Positions 24,287-36,969 of a DNA stretch of 64,000 nucleotides are shown here, piece by piece. This DNA is from Sipunculus nudus (lineage: Eukaryota; Annelida; Sipuncula; Golfingiida; Sipunculidae), in the NCBI GenBank assembly GCA_026874595.1, contig CM049322.1:21797400-21861399 (forward strand), read 5' to 3'. Position 1 is the first letter of the stretch. Each line of letters begins with the position of its first letter. Position numbers and translations under genes: made by a program. The notes beneath the pieces were generated by a model, which saw only the letters and a program-made list of their open reading frames with translations, was not told the DNA's origin and made no database searches.

Positions 24287-26869
24287 GTAAGTGCAACTGA
24301 AAATGATTTGTATCACGTGTACTAATCTGCAATATTTCCTTTATGTACAATGCGTCTGATGGGTACTATTTCTACTAAATGATGTAGAAAGTAAAGCCGA
24401 ACAGCAATAGACTAAACCTGTGGGTCCATGGTCATTGTATCAACCCCTCCCTTAGTATATTATAAAACCTCATGTTTCCTTTCTCATTTCTGTTGTCTCC
24501 TCAGTTATGTTTAATTTAATTGTCCATCTTTATGCAGTTCCTTCATTATCGTCAACTATTATCGTGCCCTTTACTTTGTAATACAACGTTTTTTTTCTGA
24601 GACGGGTAACTTATCGCCATATGACGAACCACAATATGTATGGTAACTACTTTAACGTTGATAGTTTCGTGTTTCCCACTGTTGGGTTTAGTCACCGCCA
24701 ATCATTAACCCCATGAGTGTGTCTCTGACTTGTTTTCTTCTTTTCCTTTTGAAATCCCGGTCTCCCCTTGCTCTGCAGAAAGAAATTGTATTTTGTATAT
24801 TCCAAGTTTCTTTTTTTTTCTTAAATTATATATCCATTTTCACCTCTACCTTCATAAATGAACTTAAGTTTTGCCATCTCTAATGCTTTTGTATGTCACG
24901 TATGATGTCGTGGTCACGGGTTTTTCAGTATATTAATGAACGTGTGTCGAGGGGCAGGTATGAGGCCAGAAACCATGCCACAGATTCCATGAACATTTTA
25001 TTGTTTACTTATGAGATTTTACAGAAAGGGTCTTATTACTGATAAGAAAGTTCTTCTTTTTTTCACCAATAAGTCGGTCACTTGACGATTTTTTTTACTG
25101 AAGATACCACACCCAAGAAGGTTTCTGGTTCCTACCAGGAAGTGACACATCGGTGCGCTAAACAAAGTTCAGGGTCCTGGCTTCCGGTTGTACGAAACCT
25201 ACAGGAAAAAAAGGACGCTGAACGCCTCATGTTGGTCTGGGGCCTGACAGTTACCTGGTTGGGGCTGACGAGACAGACGTATCCAAAGTTTCGGTGGTTG
25301 AACTGCTCCGATATTGGTTAAGTATTTTTTTTCACAGTAAACAATTAAGTTATTCGAATTGGTCAGAAAGAAACCAGACAAATGTTTATAAGTTGGTCAT
25401 ATCCTGTCAAAATTCAAGGCCCTCTCTGTGTAAATGAAAATCATGCATGTCGTTCAAAATACCAGATGACCGCATTTTTTTTTTAAATTTTAACAGATCA
25501 ATCGGTAGGAATTGCCGCAGTGAACTCATCGAACAACTGTGTGTTCCTTGACGTCAGCTCCGCCCTCCTGGTGGCGGCACCCTGCAAAACAAACCAAGGC
25601 GTACTTTGTGACGTTAAAGGTTTGTTCTTTTGGTTACGTCTGCCGTAACTTTAAAGAGCTCCATGTTGTATTAAACATGCAAACAACCGTTTGATAAAGA
25701 TATGTTTTCCAGTTGTTTTAGAAGGCGTATATATGCTGGACATTATCTTATCTTTAATTATATTGACCCTCTGCGTTAGTAAAATGTTGAATATTACTGT
25801 GCGTGTTTTTATTGTGAGCATGCTTGTCATATGTGGCGATGCACCGTTTGGTTCTGGTGTCACGTCTAAGCATTATCATATGACTCGACCCTGAAGTATA
25901 ACATGAGCAAGGATAGGAGAGAATTTTGTTTGAATTTAATTTGAATTTAACAGTATTATCAAAGTTTTGATTTAGACGTTTCTAATATAATATAATAATT
26001 TTAATATAGATTTTCTGAATTACAACAGCCTACTTAGATCCATCCCCTCACTTGGCAAGAAATAATAAGACAGAATTATCATATAGATATTACATTGACT
26101 CATGAATATAAACTAGATAGATTAATTAAGATGAAGAAAATTATAAAAGATGTCTATTCAGAATTATTAAAGGATAAAAAAGAAAAACCTGAAGCCAGTA
26201 TTGTAAAATGGAAGTCAAATCTTGCGCTTGAATCTGAGGATAAAATATATATATAGGCTTCAAACACGTTTTCTTCAACAATATCGACAAAATAACGATA
26301 TTTCCAGTTCCGTATTCTTCACCATAGAGTGTACACTTAATCCAATTTTATGTCAACTTAAAGTGACAGAATCTAAATATTGCACTTTTTGAAAGTCAGA
26401 GGAAGAAACTATTTTACATTTATTCTGGAATTGTAAATATTCTGAACTATTATGAGAGGAAATTTTACTTATGCTAAAAGGAATTGGCTCCCTGAAGCAA
26501 AGTTTTACTTGGAAATAAGATGAGGTTTTCCTTGGTTGTAACGAAAGTGAATGGATTAACTTCTTGGCTCTGCTTCTGAAGAGATATTTGTACATAAGTA
26601 AATGTAATAAGCAAAAACCTTCAGTGCCTGGTTTTAAAAAGTTTACAACAGATATTTTCCACATAGAAAAAATATAGCTTTTAAAAATGATAACATGAAA
26701 CAATTTAACAATAAATGGACCCCTTTAAAATGTTTAATTAAAAAGGAATATTTCTACTAAGTCTTAAAAGTTCCAGAAAGTTTGTATAATGAGATAAATG
26801 TTACCACATACAGTCCAGTTTATGTTCAGTAGCAGTTTACAATATGTATTTATTGTTTGTGTCTATGCA

Positions 26870-26931
<62 letters not shown>

Positions 26932-27768
26932 CTTTAGAGTGCTGATTAGGATTTCACATAACAAAACTTGTGTTACCAAGCACACACCAAAAAACATTTA
27001 TTTAATATTGTCTCTGAAAATCAGCCCAGTCTGTACCGGTCGTGGTATATTTATCCATTTGGTATTGTGTTTACACTGTAATCAGCAACGCTAGTGTGTA
27101 TTGTAGCTTATTGTGCTTTTGTCTGTACATTGCTTGTATTAGACGTACCATTGAATATATGTTGTTTTGTCAGAATTAAAAAAAATTAGACGTTTCTTAA
27201 AGGGTTGATATTTTACAATGTTTCAGACTGCCTAGGCTGTGAAACCACCGAGTGCTGGCGTTTAAGCCCTACCAGATGTCTTTACAGAACCTGTACCGAT
27301 CACACCTGGGACGAAGCCCGCGCCCACTGCAGGGCACTGGGATATGACTTGGCTGTAATATCGAGTGGAACAAGAGACTTAGAGCGTCTGATCACGTACA
27401 GCTCAAAGTGCTCTCTTTGGGTTGGCCTTCATCGTGAAGAATGGGTGTACAAGAGTCCATTTCGAGGTATTGTTTTTACACCACATTTTGCACGAGTTTT
27501 GTGATGTAATAAAAATTAACGTTCATGAAATTCACTAGCAAATAAAAATCACAAATACAAGATTTGGCTGTATAATGCGCATACATGATATATTGCGGAG
27601 ATCTCTTCTATCTATTTAAGATTGGCCGAATATTCACCAGTATTACTGGGGGCCAGGACCTCGAAAAGGACACGATTGTACAGTGATGATCCAATCCAAG
27701 GGACTCAGCTACGTGAAGTCGGCAAACTGTAAAGACAACTACTCAGCCCTCTGCGTAAACCACGGAAA

Positions 27769-27832
<64 letters not shown>

Positions 27833-30800
27833 ACAGGTGCTCTTTTGATTATGTGACGCGGGCGTAACTCCTGTTATGGCACTCGTGTCTGGCCGCGTAT
27901 TACATTCTATGTTTAATCGGTACTGGTTGAACTCTCGTTGTCGTGTTGGCCTTGGGTTTTCACAAATGGCCGAGGTCACGTGATGAGCCTGGTGTGTAGA
28001 GATACACAGCGCTGTTTTTCCTGATAATTCCTAAAACGCGTGCTTACTGTGTTGTGCAAGGTCTAATAGACTGTTCGAGAAGTGGAAAATTCTCGGATTG
28101 GGGTGTGAAGGTTTATAAAGGGACTGTGTTTTATAACGGCAGGGCAGAAAGAGAACAACAGAGCAGATTCCAGCGGACGCAGAAGCGTGTGTCAGGACTT
28201 TATCCGACGAATGTGGCAATTATAGATTTTCAAAGACTTTCTCCTAGATTTTATGCATTTGGACTTCAGTTTACTTTCTGGGTTGTTGCGAGAACTTTCC
28301 ACTAGACTGTCATTCTCCGAGAGTTTACATTAAAAGGACTTATCGTTGTGACGGTGTTGGTATCAAGGTACTGTGCACATGATTTTTCTATGTGATTGTA
28401 TTGACTTGTTTTTATACCGCTGTTTTACTGTATAATTGTATTGATTTATATGATACAAATGTGATATATTCGGAAGAAAGCTCGCATTTTCTTTAACTTT
28501 CTCATTTTTTTTTTTTTTACCTTTGTTACACTTAAACCAGACTTACATGATGCCTAACATCGTCTGGCTTGCGGAACTTATGCGCTCATTACTATGCGTA
28601 AAAACAATATACTACAACAAAAATCCAGGTACTTGTGCTAGAAATGATATTTTTCCTCGTTGTAATTCCCTAGCTTTAGTTCCCTAGTTATAGCTTCAAT
28701 TATTGAAAAAAAGTGTCTATTATTGCTTGATACACAGTAAGTACACATGTACTTAAACAGTGGAGGCTAATTTGAAATTCAGTTGTGATCAGGGTAGTAT
28801 CGAATGCGTACAAGAACTTAAGTCTGGGCTATGTTCTTTGTGATATGGACAGGACTCGATCAATTGGTACACTACACGTGCAACACGTACCAGGAAGCAC
28901 ATCAGCAATGTGGTTCTGTATCGGACTCTGTATGGCTGCCTGTCATCAACAGAGAATCCGACCTGGCGGAGATAGAGAATATCATGTTGACTGAGGCCCT
29001 GTCGTCTATATGGCTTGGAGCGCGCAGGGTCAACTATACAACCCCCATTTGGCTAGACTGCACAAATAGCAGTACGTCCACTTCTATTATTCATGTACTA
29101 CACACTATATTTTTACTGAATACGATTATTTTTTCTTCCGGGCAATAACTCGTCCTAGCGATAATACCCTTAATTTGATTCCACTCTCCCTTGTATCCAG
29201 AACTCTTTATAAGGTCTTTAAAAATGAGTATGGGAACGGGCGTGAAATCTTCCGTTTTCGTTCATTTTGTCCGTATTTTCTACAGAGATATCATCACAGG
29301 GGGCGACCGCTGACGAATCTGTAAATTGTGGTTATCTTGACACAACAAACACTGAGCTCAGATTGGCTCCCTGTTCCAAGATGCTGGGCGTGATCTGTGA
29401 GAAAGGTAACAGTAAGAGAGGAGGGGAGAGAGACAGACAGACAGACTGTTTAGCATATCTAAACGTTTCACCGATATCATTACTAAGTACGAATAACCTC
29501 CACAATTCAAATAGGTCACATTTTAAGTTAGTTTAATACTATGATCAGTGTATCTATATTTTGGCTTTTTCAAGTTTTGAGTACCATATACACACATGGA
29601 GTTAATGGTTCATCAAAGGGTTCTTCAATCAGCATTTCGACACCAGCGTGAAAAGTGAAAAAGTCCAATACCTAAGTGTGCCTTTTATTCTTCCAGGATG
29701 TGCTGGCTGTACAGTTTCAACATGTCATAATATTTTGGGTCGATGCTATGTTACTTCCTGTGGTCCCATGACCTGGCAGGAGGGAAAGGCGTTCTGTCAG
29801 ATCAACAACCAAGCCATTGTTATCATGAGAGAGTTCGAGGAGAAGATAAAGGTCTTATCTCAGATATCACAACGTCTTAAAATCAAACAGTGCTCCGATT
29901 ACTGGGTTGGGCTCAGGCAACAAGACTGGATATACATTAATAAGCTTGGCGGTATGAATTTGGGTCTATTCGTTTGTATGCATGAAATAATACCCCTCCA
30001 AAGTGGCAACGTATTGGGGGGTTAGGGTTACCCAAGTGGAAAAATCCAGTAAATGAACGAGGTAAATGGTATCAGCATAATCTGTCTTTGATTTAAAGGG
30101 ATCTACTGTTATGGGTGTTTTCATCTAGGATGAAGACAAGCAAAGCTCCTGGAGAGTTGTTGAGTCGTCTTTGTGGAGGGTGAAAGCAACTTATGTAGGA
30201 CCCTGGCTTAAGTATATAATTGGTCAAATTACATTTGTTATTGATACATGAATTTAATTCATGTCACTATGATTTTTTTTACATGCTCTTTGCCATGATG
30301 TTTAAGAGATATAACCTTTCAGTTACCAGTTTTCCGTCGATCCAAATCACAATCATTAAAAGAGATATGTTACATGCAGATTGATGTAAATGTTTTCTCC
30401 AAAGAACCTCAAGAAGGACGGCGAATCAACGTATTAACGAAAACATTGGGGAACTGAAGTCCTATCTATGTGATTACGTCTAAAGATTTGCATTGCGATC
30501 AGACTGTATTGTTAAACGCGTGCACAAAGCATACATTGATATCACACGACTGAGTTTATAAGGTATAAAGTAGTAGCCATGGGCCCTGACGGCGATCTAA
30601 ATCTGTAGCAATACTAAAAACAGCAGCATATAAATATAAAACGCAGTGAACTATTCTAAACCTAATTTAAAAAAATAATTAACCAGGATATTATCATCAA
30701 TTCAGACAACGGATGATATTCCTGGTAAATATCATAACATTTAAAAGGTGAATACTTTTTTGAATTAAATCCAATAAAGTACAATTCAATTTTTAAAAGA

Positions 30801-33800
30801 AATTAAGTTTTAAGAGGAAAATATATTTTTATTAGAAAAGGACCTCGTTTGATTCTATCTGCTCTGCTACATTTACTTTCACGTTAGTAGGAAAAAGTGA
30901 AACAAATGTTCGATTCATAGAAACATCATCTAGAAAGGTTGCCCACCTGATGTATCTAATCACAAGTGACGATAGCATTATGCCTAAAAACGTCGGTGCT
31001 CATAGCTGCGACATAGTTCTTGACAAAATAGATTGAAATACGTGGAATCGGAGAACAGTTTTGTCCGCGAAATAAAAGGTTCACAGGCAAAACATCAGAC
31101 AAAACCCATATATTTTATTATATACGGAACGATTAACTCTGATAAGATCTTAAAACCTTATGCATTTTATAAGATTTTCATTTGTTTTTTAAGTTTCTGG
31201 CGAAAGGTGGAATTTTCCATTTTGACTTTCAGAAAGTAGACCAGTAGATAGTGACACCTCGTGCTTGCAACACGGTTTTTTATAATCTAAGCAGTAAAAT
31301 TAACTCAATCTGGCATATTTGGTTAAAGGGATAAACCATGGATGCACACTGACAATATATTTTATTATCATGTATTGCTTTTACCCAATAACTCGAGTAA
31401 TATCGCCTCAGTTATATTTGCACCTCTCCCCTGATAGGGTTCACGACGGAGATGAGGCGCGATATAAACATTAATGAGCTTATACAGAATACTTGTTAAG
31501 CAAACCTGGATACTAAGGAGATTCTAACTTTCAATGTTCTCAGTTATATATTGGGCCTATAGGTCGCAGAATATAGGTCAGCCTGAACTAATTTCTGATT
31601 GTCCTGTAGTTGTGTGAAAATACAAGTAAAGACTCTGGTGGACTGTCGTAGTTGCTGTCAATACCGGTCACATTTTTTTTTGTTTTCAGAATGGCACGAC
31701 CTAATCGGAAGGAATTCCGCAGTATACAGTGGTGGTGATTCGGGAAACCGAGACTGTGTGGTTATGGAACGGAACGGATCATTTTTCAATCGAAGGCTCG
31801 TGTCTTGCAGGGAAAGCCATCAGACGCTGTGCAGAAATTATAGTGAGAATTACCAATTATCAAAATGTTCATACTTATAACTATTGACCATGTCAGATTT
31901 TATATAAATGACGGTTTTATGTTTAGTTGAAGTACTATCAATACAACCATGCATTGGGGTTATATTTATAACAAAATATCTGTTAAATATAAAACGTAAT
32001 GGTGAATGCTTCCTGAAAAGCCGTTGGTCAAATAATTGGTCAATGAATTGACATATCAATAATGATTGGGAAGAAGGAAGCATCATTTTGCATACGTTAG
32101 CTGGTTAGAATTTGAATTTAACTTTAATGTACTTTAATTAACTAAAGGAAGAACCAAATTGAGTAAACACCGTTGTCATATACTTATTCATCGTAATATG
32201 TAGTCCTTTGCTGCTAAAACATTATGTTTCAGGAAATATCGTGGACAACATGAAACTCCTGTGCACAACACAGGATGAAGCCGCTGCAAAATGTCAGTTC
32301 AGACCACGGAGGCCAAGGTCAAGATTACCTTTTTTACGATCACGTGAGGAACACGTGCTTGTTACACAGGAACTGAAGAAAAGGCAACTAACATCAGTTT
32401 GGCTTGGCTATAGAAGACGTCTGCTGGAGCGCCCCCTATGGGTGGACTGCTCTCATAATCGTAACTATGAAACTGTTTTCTACACTTACCTGTGATCATA
32501 TTTGACCTCGATTGACCACACTCAAAGTCAGAATTTCTTGTTTAAATATTGCATAAGTTGGGTCGAGCTCTGAGAAACATACACACAAACCTTTTTAAGA
32601 GTTGCCTATTTTGTTTTTAATAAGAAAAAGCGAAAACCTTAAATAATATAGGTAACATCTTATTATATGATGTTTTTGTTGTTATAATGTATTTCTAAGA
32701 TAAAGAAAATATTAAAGCACACGTCCAATTATTAATGAGACTGAGCTTTTCACAAGAATATACATTGTATGTTACTCTAATTGAGAAACGCGGAAACGAG
32801 CCTTTTTTCCAGATGACCAACTTCTTTCTGATGGAACACTCGGACATTGCGGTTTTCTGAACGCAGATACTGGCAACGTTGTCATGGAGTCTTGTATTCG
32901 CCGACTTGGTTTCATATGTCAACAAAACGGTCCGTATGCCTGTCACAGTTCCTTTATATTTTTTATTAGGTAATTACAAAATAAGCTCTCCGTCCTCATT
33001 ATCAATGTTTAATTTCAGATTGTAGATATTGTAAAGGAGAATGTTTCAGACTCGGTGATCGCTGCTACTATTATCATTGTGATAGTAAAGACTGGGAGGG
33101 CGGCAGAGCACACTGCAGGTCACGTGACATAGATTACGCCGTTCTTCTTGATAAGGAGCGTGTACTTATGACGTCACGACTGAATAATACAACCTGTTTG
33201 AAATACTGGGTTGGTCTCCGACAGGTGGCGTGGGTGACGGGCTCATTAATTGGTAGGTCAAAAATTGTTCATTTGTTGTAGGAAAGAAATATTTCTTCTA
33301 GTCAAAGCGTACATAATCATGAAATTCCTGAGTTATTGAGAACTAATACTTTTACATTCATGTCACTTGTCAGCCGAAACATTGTCATTAAACATGACAA
33401 AATAAAAAAAAGTTCAGATATCACCAATAATTTCACTAAACGAATAAGGCAAACTCAGATTATACGATATTGATATTTTTAAGCGACTTTCTAAGAAAAT
33501 TATGCGTTAAAATTATGAATTATCGATAATTGGTGTTTTGTATGGGATTGTCCTCAAAATGGTCTACATATACTAGATATTTGTACTTGCTGCCATATTC
33601 CTGAAATATTCTGAAAAAAACAGGTATATATATATATAATATGGCATGATAAAGATATGATATGGATAACTAATATGATTTTGATGAATATAAAAGATGG
33701 CGGTGTCTGACTTGTTGAATTCATTACAATATCCATGATCGGCAAGCAAACCAAGTGTACTTGTGTCACCTTAGCCATCATCCGAGAAAATGATACAGTT

Positions 33801-36431
33801 GCTGTAACTTGACATTCTCAAAAGTATCTCCAAAATTTTATGAAAATAACAGAAAATGTTGGGGGCAATACGTTTCTATGGATGATATTTCTATCAATGG
33901 TCATTAAGCATTGCAGCTGTGTGACGATCCTTGAATCAGCTGCAGAAAATGTTTCATCGCTTCTGTACTTTTGCAGTTTCAAAGTAACCAGTAACTTTCG
34001 TAAAATGAAACAAATATACAAGTGACTCCACCTGCCTTGTTTAAGAAAAATAGACTCTCCAGGATCAATGAGCATTCAACGTTCAGGACAAAATATAGAT
34101 CAACATTTGATGCTATTTATATTCATTTTGTAAATTGCCAATCTCAGCAATACTATCATAATTGTAAATAAATATTCAGGGGGCACCATCAGTCTCAAAT
34201 CAACGTTAAAGCTGTCAACGTGAGTAGCTTTTTTTCATGACAACCCATGCAATACACATTGAGACAGAAGAACATTTGTATAAAATTTACCCAAAATGGA
34301 CAATTCAGAATACTAATATCTATTCGCGAGTGACTTTTATTAAGAACTGCATATTCCAATTGTGGATTCTGTATAGTAATTTGTTTACAGATCAAGAATT
34401 ACTACAATTTCATAATCAAACACATTTTTCTCACTTATTAATCTAAACAGTAAGTTCAGTTTAACCAGCCTTTTAAAAACCAGAGTGTTGGTTACCACTT
34501 AATTTTCAAGTTTCCAATTTGATTTTCCCTGGCCCTCGATTAAAATTGGGACCTGTTTACATGCGGCTTGACGCATGACACGACCGATAGGTCATGGACC
34601 TAGGTAGATTGGTATAGCTCACACGACTCACAGTATTTCACACTTACAACCCGGGCAACTTGGACGGCATTGATTGCCAAATATCAGCCTTATCTGTGTG
34701 AATATTGATACTGCTGTTCCCTGTAGACAGATTCAACGTGTTGTAATAAAAATGTCAATCTGAACTAGTTGTAAAGTAGCCCAGGGGTAGTAAACATGAC
34801 ATTTTTTAGTTCATATACTGTTGGATAAGAAAGATAACAAACTGCCCTCGACAGCAGTGTGATCCTTCGTCTGAACAGATGTGTACAGTATCACGTCCTT
34901 TGTACATACTGTATACATCTTCACGATTGTTCAAGTTGGGACCGGGAGGGGTGGGATGTTGAGTACTGAACGCGCTATTTTTTTTATTTTTTTTATTTTG
35001 CTCAATGGCTTTTTCATAATCTAAACTCTTAAATTTTCCATCCCTTGTGCAGGCTGACAGAGAAACATTCAATACCGATAAATCAATAAATAAATGTCTA
35101 TATATCAATTATTGAAGTGCACAAGACACCAATCTTAACCGCTGGAGCAAGAAAGTTTATGTGGATTTAAATAAAACTCAATAAAAATCTCCTTGGAAAC
35201 CGAAAATTAGGTCACTGCGAAATGTATCCTGAGCTATGGGATTTCTTTGTATCCCTAACATAATAATAAAGATGCTATACGTATCTTCCAGTAACTTCAT
35301 AATAATTTTATGAAATGCTGTGATATATTTTAAGCTTAACGATCATTGAGAGTGCCACCAGTGCTTCTTAAGACAGGTGGCGCCACCTGTAGTTTTTTTT
35401 CTATTTTTGAGACCAACAAATGATGGCAATCATGTCACTTTTTAGGCTGGTGTTTCATGTAGTCCTGAAACCGTTATATTTTAAAGGTATATGTATCGTG
35501 ACTATTCTTGTTCATTTTTTATACTGTCAAATTACATCAATTGTATCCGTTTCTCAAATATTTCTCAATCTAGTTTCCCGAGACCTGGTGTGTTTATTAA
35601 TTGGGACTAGTTTGGACCCCGCTTGGATAAGCCAGAGCACTACAGTAATCACCCAGCCCTTTCCGTCTTTTCTTTTAACCTCCTCTCCGTCCGGATAATA
35701 ACAATAGTTCAAATTGACATGTTGGTTTCATACTTGATTTATATATTGCCCATCACTCAGATAACTTTCCTTTTGAGTTTTGTGTCATGGAGTCAAAGGT
35801 GAAGGTCAGAAGAACTGTTTCTTTAAAAAATACATATTAAGCCGTTTTTAAATCCTAAACCTTCCATCTTCCACATATGGCTCCCCTGCCGATGGGGACC
35901 ATCTTTGTCGATTATAGGACCACATGGTCAGAGATCACGGTTAAAGGTCCATCCGTTCATAATTTTGTTTATTGATGATCACTCCAGGTTTGATTGAGAG
36001 GTTTTAACCACCCAAATAAGAAGTAGTGATGACATTCCTGTTGTGATTATTAGGCTAAAATATCATGAAAGTCATTGAACGTCATGACCCATGGATCGCA
36101 TGGTTGCATTCATAAGAATAATTCGACAGAACTCGAGCATAAAAAAAAATCATTAATTGCCGGACCATCAGAAAATACTTTAAGTTAATTCAGAATAAAT
36201 AAATAGATATATATCGGCATTGCATTAGAATATGTTACTCTTGAACGGATAAACAACCATATTTTGACATAATGAAATTTGCTTTAGGTTCACAGAAATC
36301 GGCATTCGTTTGGGCCGGGGTCGATTTTGCAAAGTCAGACGGTGACTGCTTGATTTTTATGAAAACGAATGGCGAATATAGGTCAAAGGTCAGCTCGTGC
36401 AGCGCGTACAGTCACGCTTTATGCTTACAAT
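24217..36431 (+). CDS. Gene A: secreted or membrane receptor with six C-type-lectin-like domains (13 exons; 3' end uncertain)
   Basis: Reconstructed exons: 24,217-24,286; 25,074-25,316; 25,497-25,619; 27,227-27,466; 27,621-27,764; 28,853-29,071; 29,286-29,405; 29,697-29,951; 31,690-31,842; 32,233-32,460; 32,813-32,929; 33,019-33,252; 36,288-36,431. Together they give about 763 codons: a signal peptide then six CTLDs alternating subtype A and subtype B. All introns are phase 1 with GT-AG ends, except the exon-5 donor, which reads GA. Every first-half exon carries a W-L/V-G-hydrophobic (WIGL-like) motif. The usual calcium/sugar motifs EPN/QPD and WND are not seen, so ligand type is open. No transmembrane exon was found downstream; possible tail exons lie at 38,981-39,135 beyond an LTR element. 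Start ATG could be 24,217, 24,220 or 24,241; the last gives the best signal peptide. It may be a pseudogene if the exon-5 donor is truly lost. Confidence 0.75.
25074..25619 (+). CDS. Gene A CTLD 1 (subtype A), exons 2-3
   Basis: Exon 2 (25,074-25,316) encodes the first half, with TWLGLTRQ and WLNCSD near its end. Exon 3 (25,497-25,619) encodes the second half, with paired cysteines in NNCVFLD and APCKTNQGVLCDVK. Both exons are phase 1-1. Confidence 0.8.
26030..26790 (+). pseudogene. Non-LTR retrotransposon 3' remnant (zf-RVT region)
   Basis: A frame broken by stops still reads SKYCTF, then KSEEETILHLFWNCKYSELL near 26,370-26,455. This is the Cys/Glu-Thr-Ile/His/Trp-Cys pattern of the zf-RVT segment found at the C-terminus of L1/Tx1-like reverse transcriptases. 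Flanking text (WKSNLALE, then WINFLALLLKRYLY) fits the same family. It lies inside intron 3 of gene A and is inactive. Confidence 0.65.
26873..26923. repeat. (AT)n microsatellite in gene A intron 3
   Basis: Alternating AT run. Confidence 0.9.
27227..27764 (+). CDS. Gene A CTLD 2 (subtype B), exons 4-5; exon-5 donor altered
   Basis: Exon 4 (27,227-27,466) has the subtype B pattern: CLGCETTEC, RCLYRTC, a WDEARAHCRALGYDLAVI helix region, then LWVGLHREEWVYK. Exon 5 (27,621-27,764) has HQYYWGPGP, GHDCTVMI and SANCKDNYSALCV. After the expected phase-1 end at 27,764 the next bases are GAAAGT where a donor GTAAGT is expected. The first GT is 4 bases later and would shift the frame. Confidence 0.75.
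27769..27828. repeat. (AT)n microsatellite abutting gene A exon 5
   Basis: An alternating AT run that begins at the altered splice donor and ends where an LTR begins. Confidence 0.9.
27829..28455 (+). mobile_element. Truncated LTR, copy 1 (Gmr1-like Ty3/Gypsy family)
   Basis: Starts TGTTACAG, as does the LTR at 36,970. It shares with that LTR GGCGTAACTC, TTTAATCGGTACTGG, CTTACTGTGTTGTG, a TTTATAAAGGG TATA-like box near 28,110, GCGGACGCAGAAGCGTGT and ATACCGCTGTTTTACTG. Similarity fades near 28,455, so the 3' end is missing. It is inserted in the (AT)n tract of gene A intron 5. Confidence 0.8.
28853..29405 (+). CDS. Gene A CTLD 3 (subtype A), exons 6-7
   Basis: Exon 6 (28,853-29,071) runs from the acceptor to donor GTACGT, with SIWLGARR and IWLDCTN near its end. 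Exon 7 (29,286-29,405) has SVNCGYLD, LAPCSK and GVICEK, followed by donor GTAACA. Both are phase 1-1. Confidence 0.8.
29697..31842 (+). CDS. Gene A CTLD 4 (subtype B), exons 8-9
   Basis: Exon 8 (29,697-29,951) has CAGCTVSTC, RCYVTSC, MTWQEGKAFC and YWVGLRQQDWIY. Exon 9 (31,690-31,842) has RDCVVMERNG and LVSCRESHQTLC. They are separated by a 1.7-kb intron in which nothing else was recognised. Confidence 0.78.
32233..32929 (+). CDS. Gene A CTLD 5 (subtype A), exons 10-11
   Basis: Exon 10 (32,233-32,460) has an Arg-rich segment (RPRRPRSRLPFLRSRE) and VWLGYRRR, then LWVDCSH. Exon 11 (32,813-32,929) has GHCGFLNA, MESCIRR and GFICQQN. Phases are 1-1. The Arg-rich insertion is not seen in the other subtype A domains. 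Confidence 0.78.
33019..36431 (+). CDS. Gene A CTLD 6 (subtype B), exons 12-13
   Basis: Exon 12 (33,019-33,252) has CRYCKGEC, RCYYYHC, WEGGRAHC and YWVGLRQVAWV. Exon 13 (36,288-36,431) has VWAGVDF, GDCLIFMKTNGEYRS and SSCSAYSHALCLQ, then donor GTAAGT. Reading through this donor meets an in-frame stop after two codons, so an unspliced message would encode a protein ending right after CTLD 6. The 3-kb intron between them holds fragments of the multi-unit repeat family. Confidence 0.75.
35180..36125 (+). repeat. Fragments of the multi-unit repeat family in gene A intron 12
   Basis: 35,187-35,410 matches a unit of the 61,716 copy (CTCCTTGGAAACC, GGTGGCGCCACCTGTA, CTATTTTTGAGACC). 35,750-36,125 has decayed matches ending in CGTCATGACCCATGG (about 36,080). 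A weaker end-like segment lies near 34,566-34,610. Confidence 0.55.
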
Positions 36432-36835
36432 GTAAGTGATAGTCACACGGTGTGCTTACGATGTGACCGGCTGTGCGTTCACAAAATGCTAGTCACACTG
36501 TACCCTCAAGCGACATGTATATTTCAAAGGTGAGTAATAGTCACACTCTGTGGTCAATGGGTGAGTGTTAGTCACGCTGTGTTCAAAAGGTAAGTGATAT
36601 ATTACCCGGTTGGTTCACAAGTTGCGTGAAAGTCACGCTGTGTGATTACAAGGTAAGTGGCAGTTACGCTTTGTGTTCATAATATGATTGACAGTCAAGC
36701 TGTTTTTTTAAGTAAATGTTGTCATGCCGTGTTCACAATGTGAGTGACTATGCCCATGTGTGTTGAAAAGGCAAGTGACACTCACTCTGTGTGTTTTAAA
36801 GGTGAATGATGGTCACGCTGTGACTCCTCCGTGTT
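36410..36835 (+). repeat. About 31-bp tandem array seeded by the exon 13 splice donor
   Basis: The unit resembles AGTCACGCTGTGTG, then TTCACAA, then GTAAGTGAT. The first unit (36,410-36,440) is the end of exon 13 plus its own donor. Roughly eleven further, increasingly degenerate units follow in the intron, many with GTAAGT or GTGAGT (near 36,530, 36,561, 36,590, 36,653 and 36,740). Confidence 0.8.
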
Positions 36836-36969
36836 TAGTAATTTGTCAGTATATTCCACAGAATGAACTGGTATGGCAGTATCAACTGGAGAAATAACAG
36901 ATATGTTTTTTGCGGAAGTTATAACTGTATTCATCAATCAAATCCACCGTTGCAAATATGACTGAAATT

